A stretch of DNA of 64,000 nucleotides from Catellatospora tritici (GCF_019083965.1 NZ_JAHRCY010000023.1:1-64000); one strand, 5' to 3'. Positions 16,014 to 24,707 are shown, counted from the first letter of the stretch. Translations and numbers: made by a program. Notes: generated by a model not told the origin, from the letters alone.

Positions 16014-18358
16014 AGCTCCGACTGACCCTGGCCGTGCTGGCCATGCTCGCGGGCATGGTGCTGGCCGTCGCCCCGTCGCCGGGCAACGCACCGGCGGCCG
16101 CCGACGAGGCGGGCTCGGCGGTGACCGTCACCGGCACCGGCCCGTGGGCGAACCTGTCGGTCACCGTCGACACCACCGAGGCGCTGGTCAACCAGACCGT
16201 GCACCTGACCTGGACCGGCGGCGCCCCGACCACACCCGACTACGGCCGCTTCGACACCAGCTTCCTGCAGATCATGCAGTGCTGGGGCGACGAGGCCACC
16301 CCGCAGCGGGAGAAGTGCCAGTTCGGCGGCTTGTACACCGACACCCGCGGTGGCAGCTTCGCCAACTCGCGGCAGGTCGACTACGGCAGCACCCTGGTCG
16401 ACCCCAACGAGGTGTACGCGATCCCGAGCAAGCGCTTCGTGCCGTTCCGGGCGGCCACCGGCGCCCCCGAGGTGATCGGGTCGCGCAACGAGTTCTTCGA
16501 CGCCAACACCACCAACGAGATCCCGTACGCCCGGATCCGGCCCGACGGCACCGGCGAGGCGTTCTTCGAGGTGCAGACGGTCACCGAGGCGCCCGGCCTG
16601 GGCTGCGGCGAGGTTCTCGACGGCGGCGGTGCGCCGCGCGCCTGCCGGCTGGTGATCGTGCCGCGCGCCGACACCGAGGTCGACGGCACCCCCGCCGCGA
16701 CCCAGCCGGACCACCGGCTCGTCTCCTCCCCGCTCAGCGCGTCCAACTTCGCCCACGCCCTGTCGGTGCGGCTGACATTCCAGCCGGTCGGCACCGCCTG
16801 CACCATCGGCGTCAACGAGCGGCGCATGGTCGGCCACGAGCCGCTGCGCGAGGCGGTCAACCGCTGGCAGCGCTCGCTGTGCACACCCACCACCGTGTTC
16901 GGCTACTCGCAGGTCTCCGACGACACGGCCCGCCGCCAGGTGGTCTCGGCCGACCCGGGCATGGTCTTCGCGGGCCGCGCCGCCGACCCCGACACCGTCG
17001 ACCCGACCCGGCCGCTGGTGTACGCGCCGGTCGCGGTCTCCGGCGTCGTCATCGCGTTCAACGTGGAGCGGTCGGCCAATCCGGTCGGCGACCCGCAGCA
17101 GCGGCTGCGCGACGGCGAGCGCATCACCGACGTCAAACTCACCCCGCGGCTGGTGGCGAAGCTGCTCACGCAGTCGTACCGGTTCGGGGCGTTCTTCGCC
17201 GAGCAGGAGCTGGCGGGCAACCCGTCGGACATGACCGAAGACGAGGAGTTCCTGCTGCTCAACCCGGAGTTCCGGCAGGACTCGTTCCTGACCGCGCTGC
17301 CCGACGCGCTGATGCCGCTCATCCCCACCGACGCGGCCGGGGTGCTGTGGGCGTGGATCAACGGCGACGCGCAGGCGCGCGCGTTCCTCGACGGCACCCC
17401 CGACGAGCAGGGGATGGTCGTCAACCCGCACTACCAGGAACTGGTGCTGCCGCGCTACGACTTCCCGAAGCAGGACCCGTTCTGCGACGCCGGGCAGCCG
17501 GGCACCCCGTGCACCCAGGACGCCCACCCGTACTCGACCGACTTCCACGACGGGGCGCGGGCCGCCAGTCGCGGCGACACGCTGGCCCGCTACTACGACA
17601 CCACCAGCGACCCGGTGGCGTGGAAGAAGATCCCGCCGCAGCTCGGCGGCCTGCGCGCGGTGCTGACGGTGACCGACAGCGCCAGCGCCGCCCGGTACGG
17701 GCTGCCGGTGGCCAAGCTGCGCAACGCGGCCGGGCAGTTCGTCGCGCCGACCACGCAGTCGCTGCTGGCCGGGGTCGCCTCGATGATCCCGACCGCGGTG
17801 CCGAACGTCGTGTCGCCCAACCCGAACAGCACCGACGCCGCGGCGTACCCGCTGACGACCGTGTCCTTCGCCGCGACCGCGCCCAAGGCGCTGACCAAGG
17901 CGGCGGGCCGCGACTACGCGACATTCCTGCGCTACGCCGTCGACGCCGGGCAGCTCCCGGGCGTCGGCGCCGGTCAGCTGCCCGAGGGCTACGCGCCGCT
18001 GCCCGACGCGATGCGCGCGGCGACCCGCGCGGTGGCGACCAAGGTCGAGAAGGACGCGGGCACCGGCGTGGTCGCCTCGCCGTCGCCCACCCGGCGCAGC
18101 CCGGCACCGGCGCACACCTCGTCGGGCGCCGGCAGCGGCTCCGGCACCGGGTCCGGCCAGCCGGTCGTCCCGCTGCCGTCACCGAGCCGCACCGATGTGG
18201 GCCTGGCGCCGGTGAGCGCCACGCCCGCGCAGCCCACCGGGCCCGCCGGCCGCTACGCGCTGGCGGCCCTCCTGATCCTCGGCGGACTGGCCGGGGCCGT
18301 CGGCCCTGTCCTGTCCCGTCGGCCGAAGACCCGGCCCATCGAAGGAGGTGGCAGCTGA
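16010..18358 (+). CDS. Large PstS-related surface protein with C-terminal membrane anchor
   Basis: A 782-residue exported protein starting at GTG 16010, overlapping the preceding stop. After a signal peptide, residues about 35-260 form a beta-rich domain (VTVTGTGPWANLSVTV, LVNQTVHLTWTGG, LQIMQCWGDE) with paired Cys. A PstS-like region follows: RRQVVSADPGMVFAGRA, then PVAVSGVVIAFNVER and LTPRLVAKLLTQSYR, the last typical of PstS proteins. A Ser/Gly/Pro linker leads to a C-terminal helix (YALAALLILGGLAGAVGPVL) with a basic tail. The anchor style matches the upstream pstS. It could be a co-receptor presenting substrate to PstCA. No enzyme motif is seen. Confidence 0.75.
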   Translation: MKLRLTLAVLAMLAGMVLAVAPSPGNAPAAADEAGSAVTVTGTGPWANLSVTVDTTEALVNQTVHLTWTGGAPTTPDYGRFDTSFLQIMQCWGDEATPQREKCQFGGLYTDTRGGSFANSRQVDYGSTLVDPNEVYAIPSKRFVPFRAATGAPEVIGSRNEFFDANTTNEIPYARIRPDGTGEAFFEVQTVTEAPGLGCGEVLDGGGAPRACRLVIVPRADTEVDGTPAATQPDHRLVSSPLSASNFAHALSVRLTFQPVGTACTIGVNERRMVGHEPLREAVNRWQRSLCTPTTVFGYSQVSDDTARRQVVSADPGMVFAGRAADPDTVDPTRPLVYAPVAVSGVVIAFNVERSANPVGDPQQRLRDGERITDVKLTPRLVAKLLTQSYRFGAFFAEQELAGNPSDMTEDEEFLLLNPEFRQDSFLTALPDALMPLIPTDAAGVLWAWINGDAQARAFLDGTPDEQGMVVNPHYQELVLPRYDFPKQDPFCDAGQPGTPCTQDAHPYSTDFHDGARAASRGDTLARYYDTTSDPVAWKKIPPQLGGLRAVLTVTDSASAARYGLPVAKLRNAAGQFVAPTTQSLLAGVASMIPTAVPNVVSPNPNSTDAAAYPLTTVSFAATAPKALTKAAGRDYATFLRYAVDAGQLPGVGAGQLPEGYAPLPDAMRAATRAVATKVEKDAGTGVVASPSPTRRSPAPAHTSSGAGSGSGTGSGQPVVPLPSPSRTDVGLAPVSATPAQPTGPAGRYALAALLILGGLAGAVGPVLSRRPKTRPIEGGGS

Positions 18359-18368
18359 GGTCTTAGGC

Positions 18369-18434
18369 GCTGCGACCAGGAGCGGCAACTCCCGGTCGCA
18401 GCTGGGGAAAGAACGAACCGGACAAAAGTCCGGT
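18369..18434 (+). promoter_or_regulatory. Two hairpins between PstS-like genes
   Basis: GCTGCGACC (18369-18377) pairs with GGTCGCAGC (18394-18402), extended by GGAG/CTCC inside. A second hairpin ACCGGAC-AAAA-GTCCGGT occupies 18417-18434. They sit in the 105-bp gap before the third binding protein, the longest gap in this operon. They could attenuate transcription or mark differential expression of the downstream surface genes, and a promoter here is possible. Confidence 0.5.
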
Positions 18435-18463
18435 GCGATCCGTCGTCGCAAAGGATACCCGCA

Positions 18464-19459
18464 GTGCAGAAGAAGGCGCTTCTCGCGCTCACTGGAGCGG
18501 GGGTGGCCGTCGTACTCATGCTGGCGTCCGCACCGGCTCAGGCGGACCCGACGGGTACGCCCACCTACCGAGCCCTGGTCGGTGTCGGCTCCGACACCAC
18601 CCAGGGCGTCATGAACGGCCTCTCCGAGGTCGTCGTCGACGGCTCCGGAACCAAGCTGATCGGCTCGTACGACGCTGTTCCGCAGGGTTCCAGCATCACC
18701 ACCAAGGACCCGTCCACCAACCCCGCCTGCACCCTCACCCGCCCCAGCGGGTCGGGGGCCGGGGTCACCGCGCTCGTGAACTCGCTCGCGGCCGGTAACG
18801 GGTGCATCCAGTTCGCGCGCTCGTCGAGCAACAACTCGGCCAGTTACGCGGGCAAGAACCTGACCTACGTCCCGTTCGCCACGGACGTGGTCGCCTACGC
18901 GGTGCGCTCGGACAGCACCATCTCCAAGAAGCTGACCAAGGCTCAGCTCACCGCGATCTACAACTGTGCGGGTGGCGTCAACTACAAGCCGCTGTTGCCG
19001 AAGTTCGGCTCGGGCACCCGCTCGTACTTCCTCGGCCAGCTCGGGTTCACCGACGCTGCCAACTTCACGTCGACCCCGAACCACACGTGCATCGTGGAGA
19101 CGGACGCCACCTCCACGCCGATCGAGGAGAACGTCGGCACCCTGCTGACGGACCCCAAGCACATCATCCCCTACTCGGTCGGTCCGTACCTGTCGCAGAT
19201 CAACGCGGTGGTGCCGGACGTGCACGGCAAGGCGATCCTCGGCCAGATCGACGGCATCGCCCCGCTGGTGAGCAACGTGGGTTCGACGCTGGTCCGCACT
19301 GTCTACAACGTGGTGCCGACCGGTCAGCTCAGCGACCCGACCTACGCGAGCGTCTTCGTGGGGCCGACGTCGCAGATCTGCGCCAACACCGCGGTCATCG
19401 TCAAGTACGGCTTCGGCCTGAACGCGAACTGCGGCAACACCTCCCTGACCACTCCGTGA
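18464..19459 (+). CDS. Secreted PstS-like substrate-binding protein
   Basis: A 331-residue protein with a clear signal peptide (cleavage after AQA, about residue 26) and no anchor, so it should be released or held by other surface proteins. It has the PstS-like opening LVGVGSDTTQGVMNGLSEVV, a CTLTRPSGSGAG loop, the IQFARSSSNNSA segment and DVVAYAVRSDSTISKKLTKAQLTAIYNC, where PstS proteins have the same lobe-2 entry. Six Cys suggest disulfides. GTG 18464 is preceded by AAAGGATA. Third distinct PstS-like protein of the locus. The ligand is not deducible. Confidence 0.8.
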   Translation: MQKKALLALTGAGVAVVLMLASAPAQADPTGTPTYRALVGVGSDTTQGVMNGLSEVVVDGSGTKLIGSYDAVPQGSSITTKDPSTNPACTLTRPSGSGAGVTALVNSLAAGNGCIQFARSSSNNSASYAGKNLTYVPFATDVVAYAVRSDSTISKKLTKAQLTAIYNCAGGVNYKPLLPKFGSGTRSYFLGQLGFTDAANFTSTPNHTCIVETDATSTPIEENVGTLLTDPKHIIPYSVGPYLSQINAVVPDVHGKAILGQIDGIAPLVSNVGSTLVRTVYNVVPTGQLSDPTYASVFVGPTSQICANTAVIVKYGFGLNANCGNTSLTTP

Positions 19460-19488
19460 CCCGCACGACTACCGAAGGAGACAAGCAA

Positions 19489-21066
19489 GTGATCACCAGC
19501 AAGCTCCTGCGGCCGGTGGGCGTCGGCGTGGTCGCCGTCACCGCCTTCGCGGGCATCCTGATCGGAACGCCGGCGTTCGCGGCCGTACCGGTCGGCACGC
19601 TCGGCACCCTCGCCGTCATTCCGGCGAGCGGCTCCGACGTGATCGCCCCGAAGGTGCACACCTCGGCCGGTTGCCCCGCCTCGGCGGACGGCTACTACGC
19701 CACGGTCTACGGTCCCGGCGCGTTCGCGGCCGGTGCCATCGTGACCAGCACCACCGACGTCGGCTTCTCGACCTCGAGCGGCTTCGACGTGCAGATCGGC
19801 AACAGCGCGAAGGACGTCGCCACCGACCTCGGCACCACCGTGGTCGCGGGCGAGTACGCCTACGAGGTGTCCTGCATCGACCAGTTCAGCGGGGACATCA
19901 AGGGCACCTTCGCGGGCTCGTTCTGGTTCACCAGCGCCACGGCGTACCAGAGCACGGACCCCAACGCCCCGGTGTCGACGACCACGTCGCTCGGCATCGC
20001 CCCGGCCGCGCCGGTCGTCCAGGGCACCACGGTGACCCTGACCGCGACCGTCACCCCGGCCGCGGCGACGGGCACGGTCCAGTTCTTCGACGGTGCCACC
20101 CCGGTGGGCGGCGCCGTCACCGTGAGCGGCGGCGTCGCGTCGCTGTCCACGGCCGCGCTGACGACGGGTACGCACTCGCTGAAGGCGGCGTTCACGCCGT
20201 CGGGGGCGCCGTACACCGCGTCGGCGTCCGGTGTGTCGTCGTACCAGGTCACCGCTCCGGTGGCGACCGTGACGACGACCGCGCTGGCGGTGACCCCGAG
20301 CGGGACCGTCACGCAGTACAGCCCCGTGTCGCTGAGCGCGACCGTCACCCCCGCCGGTGCGGTGGGTGCGGTCCAGTTCCTCGACGGCGGGGTCGCCCTC
20401 GGTGCCCCGGTGGCGGTCAGCGGCGCAACCGCGTCGCTGAGCACCAGCACCCTGGCGGTGGGCGCCCACTCGCTGAGCGCCCGCTTCGTGCCCACCAACC
20501 CGGTGAACTACGCCGGGTCGGAGTCGGACGCGATCGCCCTCGCGGTGACCGCGTTCGCCGGTGTCTCCACCAGCCAGAACATCTCGACCACGGTGGAAGC
20601 CGGTGCGCTGGTCATCAGCGTCGCGAACAGCAACGTCACGCTGCCCACTCCGCAACTGACGCCGGACGCGACCAAGCTGACCACCGCGGGCAGCCTCAAC
20701 CCCATCACCGTCACGGACACCCGGGCCGGCAACGTGGGTTGGAACGTCGCGGGCCAGGTCTCGGACTTCAGTGACGGGACCACGCACTCGATCAACGGGG
20801 CCAACCTCGGTTGGGACCCGAAGGTCATCGACAAGTTCGCCGTCCAGACGATCACGGCTGGTCCGTCGATCGCCCCGGCGAACGCCATCGCTCCGGGAGC
20901 CTCGGCTCCGGCGGGCGTCGGCCTGGCGACGAGCCGGACGCTGGCGACCGCGGCGGCGCTGGGCGGCGTCGGCACCGCGCACCTGGGTGCTGATGTGTCG
21001 CTGTACGTACCCACCTCGACCGTGGCGGGTACCTACTCCGCCACGCTCACCCTCACCGCCATCTGA
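19489..21066 (+). CDS. Ig-like repeat surface protein with WxL-like C-terminal domain
   Basis: A 525-residue exported protein, GTG 19489 with GAAGGAGA upstream. Signal peptide ends near AFA (residue 30). Residues about 40-155 form a domain shared with the protein at 22151 (GCPASADGYY, STTDVGFS, SCIDQF, TAYQ). Two Ig-like repeats follow (about 165-255 and 260-355), each with the LTATVTP...GTVQFFDG pattern of Big_5/Ig3 repeats. The last 170 residues resemble a WxL surface domain: ITVTDTRAGNVGWNVAGQVSDF, then NGANLGW and the terminal YSATLTLTAI. WxL domains bind the cell wall or DUF916 partners, and a DUF916 gene follows directly. Probably a structural or adhesive component. Confidence 0.75.
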   Translation: MITSKLLRPVGVGVVAVTAFAGILIGTPAFAAVPVGTLGTLAVIPASGSDVIAPKVHTSAGCPASADGYYATVYGPGAFAAGAIVTSTTDVGFSTSSGFDVQIGNSAKDVATDLGTTVVAGEYAYEVSCIDQFSGDIKGTFAGSFWFTSATAYQSTDPNAPVSTTTSLGIAPAAPVVQGTTVTLTATVTPAAATGTVQFFDGATPVGGAVTVSGGVASLSTAALTTGTHSLKAAFTPSGAPYTASASGVSSYQVTAPVATVTTTALAVTPSGTVTQYSPVSLSATVTPAGAVGAVQFLDGGVALGAPVAVSGATASLSTSTLAVGAHSLSARFVPTNPVNYAGSESDAIALAVTAFAGVSTSQNISTTVEAGALVISVANSNVTLPTPQLTPDATKLTTAGSLNPITVTDTRAGNVGWNVAGQVSDFSDGTTHSINGANLGWDPKVIDKFAVQTITAGPSIAPANAIAPGASAPAGVGLATSRTLATAAALGGVGTAHLGADVSLYVPTSTVAGTYSATLTLTAI

Positions 21067-21123
21067 TGGCAGGGCGGGCGGGGCCAGCGGCCCCGCCCGC
21101 TCCATCGCAGAACGGACCCCGCG

Positions 21124-22170
21124 ATGAGACCCCTCGCCCGCTTGCTCGCCGTGGCGCTGCTGGCCGTGGCGCCCAGCCTGGGCACGCCCGCCGCGGCGGC
21201 ACCGCGTACCGCGGCCGCGGCCCCCGCCGCCGGCCCGGCCACGTTCGGCATCCAGCCCGGCAGCCCCACCGGCCCCGACACCCGGGCCCAGTTCCAGTTC
21301 GGCGCCACCAAGGGCGCCGTGGTCAAGGACCAGATCGTGGTCAGCAACTACGGCACCACGCCGCTGACCCTCAACGTGTACGCCAGCGACGCGTTCAACA
21401 CCGCCGAGGGCGGGTTCGACCTGCTCGCCGCGGCCAGGCAGCCCGTCGACGTGGGTGCCTGGGTGAAGCTGAGTGCCAACGCGGTGACCATCCCCGCGCG
21501 TGGGCGCACCGTCCTGCCGTTCACGCTGACCCTGCCATCCAATGTGACCCCCGGCGACCATGTCGGCGGCATCGTCGCCTCGCTGACCACCACACAGACC
21601 GACGCGAGCGGCAACAAGGTCGCCGTCGAACAGCGCGTGGGCGTACGCATCTATCTGCGGGTGGCGGGTCTGCTGCGGGCCACCCTGTCGGTGGACTACC
21701 TGCACGGGGAGTTCCAGCCCGCCGGTGCCACCCGGGGCGGCGTCGCCGTCCTCACGTACACGGTGCGCAACACTGGCAACGTGCGCCTGACCGGGCACCA
21801 GCAGCTGAGCGTCGGCTCGCCGCTGTGGACCGACATCACCGTACCCAGCCTGCCCGACCTGCCCGAGCTGCTGCCCGGCGCGACGTTGCAGCGCACCGTC
21901 GCCGTCGCCGACGCGCCGCCGGTCGGCTGGCTGGACGCGACGCTGCGGGTCGACCCGCAGGCCGTCGGCACCGACCTGAACCCGCCGACCGTCTCGGTGG
22001 TGCGACACACCACGTTCTGGGCGTTCACCTGGCTGACCTGGGTGGCGCTGGGCGTCGTGCTGCTGCTGCTCGGGTGCGGCGGGCTGGCGATCTTCTTCGC
22101 GGTGCGGCGCCGCCGCCGCGAATCCGAGCAGAAGACGGGAGGCAAGGCCCGTGCGACCGTCGCCGCGTAA
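21124..22170 (+). CDS. DUF916 (WxL protein-binding) membrane protein
   Basis: A 348-residue protein with a signal peptide (to about residue 25), a two-part extracellular beta domain and one C-terminal helix (WVALGVVLLLLGCGGLAIFFAV, about 308-330) with a strongly basic tail. The start TFGIQPGSP, then DQIVVSNYGTTPLTLNVYASDA, PARGRTVLPFTLTLPSNVTPGDHVGGIVASL fits DUF916/WxL-protein peptidoglycan-binding domains. In Firmicutes such proteins sit next to WxL proteins and form surface complexes, and the WxL-like protein upstream makes the same pairing. It would be the membrane scaffold of the module. The next gene overlaps it by 20 bp. Confidence 0.83.
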   Translation: MRPLARLLAVALLAVAPSLGTPAAAAPRTAAAAPAAGPATFGIQPGSPTGPDTRAQFQFGATKGAVVKDQIVVSNYGTTPLTLNVYASDAFNTAEGGFDLLAAARQPVDVGAWVKLSANAVTIPARGRTVLPFTLTLPSNVTPGDHVGGIVASLTTTQTDASGNKVAVEQRVGVRIYLRVAGLLRATLSVDYLHGEFQPAGATRGGVAVLTYTVRNTGNVRLTGHQQLSVGSPLWTDITVPSLPDLPELLPGATLQRTVAVADAPPVGWLDATLRVDPQAVGTDLNPPTVSVVRHTTFWAFTWLTWVALGVVLLLLGCGGLAIFFAVRRRRRESEQKTGGKARATVAA

Positions 22171-22870
22171 CCTGCTCGCACCGCTGGTGCTGGCGCTGGC
22201 CCTGCTGTGGCCGGGCACCCCTGCGTACGCCGAGAAGCTGGGCGGGCTGGTCGTCTACCCCGGCACCAGCCTCGACACGGCCTCGATCAAGGTGGTCACC
22301 GCACAGGGCTGCCCGAGCACCGCCGACGGGTACTACGTGAAGGTGCGCGGACATGGCTTCCCGGCGTCCGGCCTGGTGGCGGTGTCCACCACCGAGGCGG
22401 GCCTGTCACACACCGAGGGCTTCACCGCGTACTTCGCGCTGACCATGATGGACTTCGCGGCCGACCATCACACCACGCTGTCGGGCACCTACGACATCAC
22501 GCTGTCCTGCGTCGACCAGTTCACGCAGGAGAGCAAGGGCGAGTTCACCGGTTCGATCCGCTTCAGCAGCCCCACCAGCTACCAGGCCCTCGGCGCGGCC
22601 ATGCCGCCGCCGAGCCCGTCGGCGGCCCCGGCCGCGTCGGCGTCGCCCAGCGCGGGCCTGTTCGCGCCCGGCTCCGGCGCCTCCGGCGACCCGGCTGTGG
22701 CGCAGGGCCCGCTGTCCCCGGTCGCGGCCGAGGCCGCGCGGGGCAAGCCGAAGACGTCCGGCAGCACCTGGGTGATCTGGCTGGTGTGCACCGTCGGCGC
22801 GGTCGGCCTGGTCTGGGCCTGGCAGCGCCGCCGCGCCTGGCTCGACGCCGGACCGAGGCGGACCGGATGA
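22151..22870 (+). CDS. Membrane-anchored surface protein sharing a domain with the Ig-repeat protein
   Basis: A 239-residue protein starting at GTG 22151 within the end of the DUF916 gene. Signal peptide to about residue 26 (AYA). Residues about 30-155 match the N-terminal domain of the protein at 19489 (GCPSTADGYYVKV, STTEAGLS, SCVDQF, TSYQ). A Pro/Ala/Ser linker leads to one helix (WVIWLVCTVGAVGLVWAW, about 206-223) and a basic end. So the same domain is delivered in two formats: fused to Ig/WxL-like domains, and on a simple membrane tether. No known family name recognised. Overlaps the sortase-like gene by 4 bp. Confidence 0.75.
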   Translation: MRPSPRNLLAPLVLALALLWPGTPAYAEKLGGLVVYPGTSLDTASIKVVTAQGCPSTADGYYVKVRGHGFPASGLVAVSTTEAGLSHTEGFTAYFALTMMDFAADHHTTLSGTYDITLSCVDQFTQESKGEFTGSIRFSSPTSYQALGAAMPPPSPSAAPAASASPSAGLFAPGSGASGDPAVAQGPLSPVAAEAARGKPKTSGSTWVIWLVCTVGAVGLVWAWQRRRAWLDAGPRRTG

Positions 22871-23724
22871 CCACGGGACGGGCACCGCTGCGGGTGCTGT
22901 TCGGACAGATCCTGACCCTGGTCGCGGCGGTGCTGCTCGGCACCGCCGTGGCCCTGGTGCTGATCGGGGCGGTGCGCCACGAGCGCACGCAGACCGTCGC
23001 CGAGGGACAGCTGCGCCTGTCGCTGGCCGAGGGCACGGCGCCGGTGAGCCAGCTCGACCCCGACGGTGCGGTGCTGGAGCCGGGCACCCCGGTCGCGCTG
23101 CTGGCCATCCCCAGCATCGACCTGCGCGAGGTCGTCTTCGAAGGGACCGCGGGCCAGGTGCTGGCCGAAGGCCCCGGGCACCGGCGCGACACCGTGCTGC
23201 CCGGCCAGGCCGGGGTCAGCGTCGTGATGGGACGGCGCGCCGGGTACGGCGGCCCGTTCGGGCGGGTGCCGGACCTGCGCGTCGCCGACGAGATCACCGT
23301 GACGACCGGGCAGGGCGTGCACCGGTACGCCGTCACCGGCGTACGCCATGCCGGGGATCCGCAGCCCGAGGCGCCCGAACCCGGCACCGGCACGCTCATC
23401 CTGACCACCGCCGATGGCCTGCCGTTCTTCCCCGACGACGTGGTGCGGGTCGACGCGAAACTGACCACGCCGGTCATGCCGACCCCGGCCCGCGCGTTCG
23501 GCGTGTCCCAGCTGCCCGCGAGCGAACTGGCGATGGGCGTCGGCGAGAACGTGGTGCCGCTCATCTTCTGGATGCAGCTGCTCATCGCCCTGGGCTGCGG
23601 CGTGGTGTACGTGCGCCTGCGCCTGGGGGCCTGGCACGCCTGGATCGTCGGCGTGCCGACGCTGGCGATGGCCGGACTGGGCGCGGCGGACGCCGCCCTG
23701 GGCCTGCTGCCCAACCTGCTCTGA
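22867..23724 (+). CDS. Sortase-fold protein lacking catalytic His and Cys
   Basis: A 285-residue protein with an N-terminal helix (about 13-35) and two C-terminal helices (about 225-245 and 255-275). The middle follows class D/E sortases closely: LLAIPSIDLREVVFEGT, LAEGPGHRRDTVLPGQAG, then GPFGRVPDLRVADEITV. Where sortases have GHR the sequence is GRR (Arg about 123), and where they have LTTC it is LTTAD (Ala about 182). Two catalytic residues are therefore missing, so transpeptidation is not expected. It may be a structural or ligand-binding derivative. Start ATG overlaps the previous stop. No LPxTG-type sorting signal is seen in any protein of the locus, consistent with an inactive enzyme. 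Confidence 0.8.
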   Translation: MTTGRAPLRVLFGQILTLVAAVLLGTAVALVLIGAVRHERTQTVAEGQLRLSLAEGTAPVSQLDPDGAVLEPGTPVALLAIPSIDLREVVFEGTAGQVLAEGPGHRRDTVLPGQAGVSVVMGRRAGYGGPFGRVPDLRVADEITVTTGQGVHRYAVTGVRHAGDPQPEAPEPGTGTLILTTADGLPFFPDDVVRVDAKLTTPVMPTPARAFGVSQLPASELAMGVGENVVPLIFWMQLLIALGCGVVYVRLRLGAWHAWIVGVPTLAMAGLGAADAALGLLPNLL

Positions 23725-23752
23725 CGACGACCACCCCAAGGAAGGCCCCGCG

Positions 23753-24574
23753 ATGACCCTCACCGAGACCGCTGTGGACACCTACGCCCCGACCGGGGAC
23801 GCCGCGCCGATGGACGCCCGGTCGATCTCGGCCTGGTTCGGCGAGCGCAAGGTGCTCGACCGGGTGTCGCTGCGGATGCCCGCCGGTACGGTGACCGCGC
23901 TGATCGGCCCGTCGGGCTGCGGCAAGTCCACGTTCCTGCGCATCCTCAACCGCATGCACGAGCTGGTGCCCGGTGCTGCCCTGGCCGGGGAGGTGCTGCT
24001 GGCCGGTGCCGACATCTACGACTCCGAGCGGCGACTGACCGAGGTGCGCCGGCAGATCGGCATGGTGTTCCAGAAGCCCAACCCGTTCCCGGCGATGTCC
24101 ATCTACGAGAACGTCACCGCCGGGCTGAAGCTCACCGCCACCAGGATCGGCCGCTCGGACCGCGACGACCTGGTCGAGCAGTGCCTGCGCCGGGCCGGGC
24201 TCTGGAACGAGGTGGCCGACCGGCTGCGCCAGCCGGGCGCGGCGCTGTCCGGCGGCCAGCAGCAGCGCCTGTGCATCGCCCGTGCGCTGGCGGTGCGGCC
24301 CCGGGTGCTGCTGATGGACGAGCCGTGCTCTGCGCTCGACCCGACCTCCACCCGCCGGGTCGAGGAGACCATCGCCGAGCTCGCCGCCGAGATCACGATC
24401 GTGATCGTCACACACAACATGCAGCAGGCGCAGCGGGTGTCGCAGCAGTGCGCGTTCTTCCTGGCCGAGCAGAACACCCCCGGCCGCATCGTCGAGCACG
24501 GCTCGACCGAGCAGATGTTCAACCGCCCGGTCGATCCGCGCACCGAGGACTACGTCAACGGCCGCTTCGGCTGA
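23753..24574 (+). CDS. pstB: Phosphate ABC transporter ATP-binding protein PstB
   Basis: A 273-residue ATPase. Walker A GPSGCGKST (about residues 46-54), Q-loop VFQKPNPFP, signature LSGGQQQRL, Walker B VLLMDEPCSALDP and the switch His in VTHNMQQA are all present. The KPNPFP and MSIYENV segments are characteristic of PstB. It energises uptake through PstC and PstA. It follows the sortase-like gene by 28 bp with GGAAGG upstream, so it belongs to the same operon although eight genes separate it from pstA's partner position in ordinary pst operons. No phoU follows; a palindromic terminator does. Confidence 0.95.
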   Translation: MTLTETAVDTYAPTGDAAPMDARSISAWFGERKVLDRVSLRMPAGTVTALIGPSGCGKSTFLRILNRMHELVPGAALAGEVLLAGADIYDSERRLTEVRRQIGMVFQKPNPFPAMSIYENVTAGLKLTATRIGRSDRDDLVEQCLRRAGLWNEVADRLRQPGAALSGGQQQRLCIARALAVRPRVLLMDEPCSALDPTSTRRVEETIAELAAEITIVIVTHNMQQAQRVSQQCAFFLAEQNTPGRIVEHGSTEQMFNRPVDPRTEDYVNGRFG

Positions 24575-24627
24575 GTCGTGCCAGGACGCCGCAGGGGTCC
24601 GCTGGCGGGACGGACCACCTGCGTGCG

Positions 24628-24673
24628 GGGTCACACCTCATGCGGTGTAGCTACATCGCATGAGGTGTGACCC
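24628..24673. terminator. 46-bp palindromic bidirectional terminator
   Basis: GGGTCACACCTCATGCG (24628-24644) mirrors CGCATGAGGTGTGACCC (24657-24673), and the centre TGTAGCTACA is itself palindromic; the only imperfect pair (24645/24656) is G-T, a wobble in RNA. It lies between the convergent pstB (stop 24574) and ATP-grasp gene (stop 24708), so it should end transcription from both sides. Confidence 0.85.
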
Positions 24674-24707
24674 GGCTACCGCAGCTGTTCGCGGCCCGGC
24701 GGTCCGT

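Noticed and set aside
22867..23724. Active housekeeping or class E sortase
   Set aside because: The catalytic His and Cys positions hold Arg and Ala, and no sorting signals are seen among neighbours.
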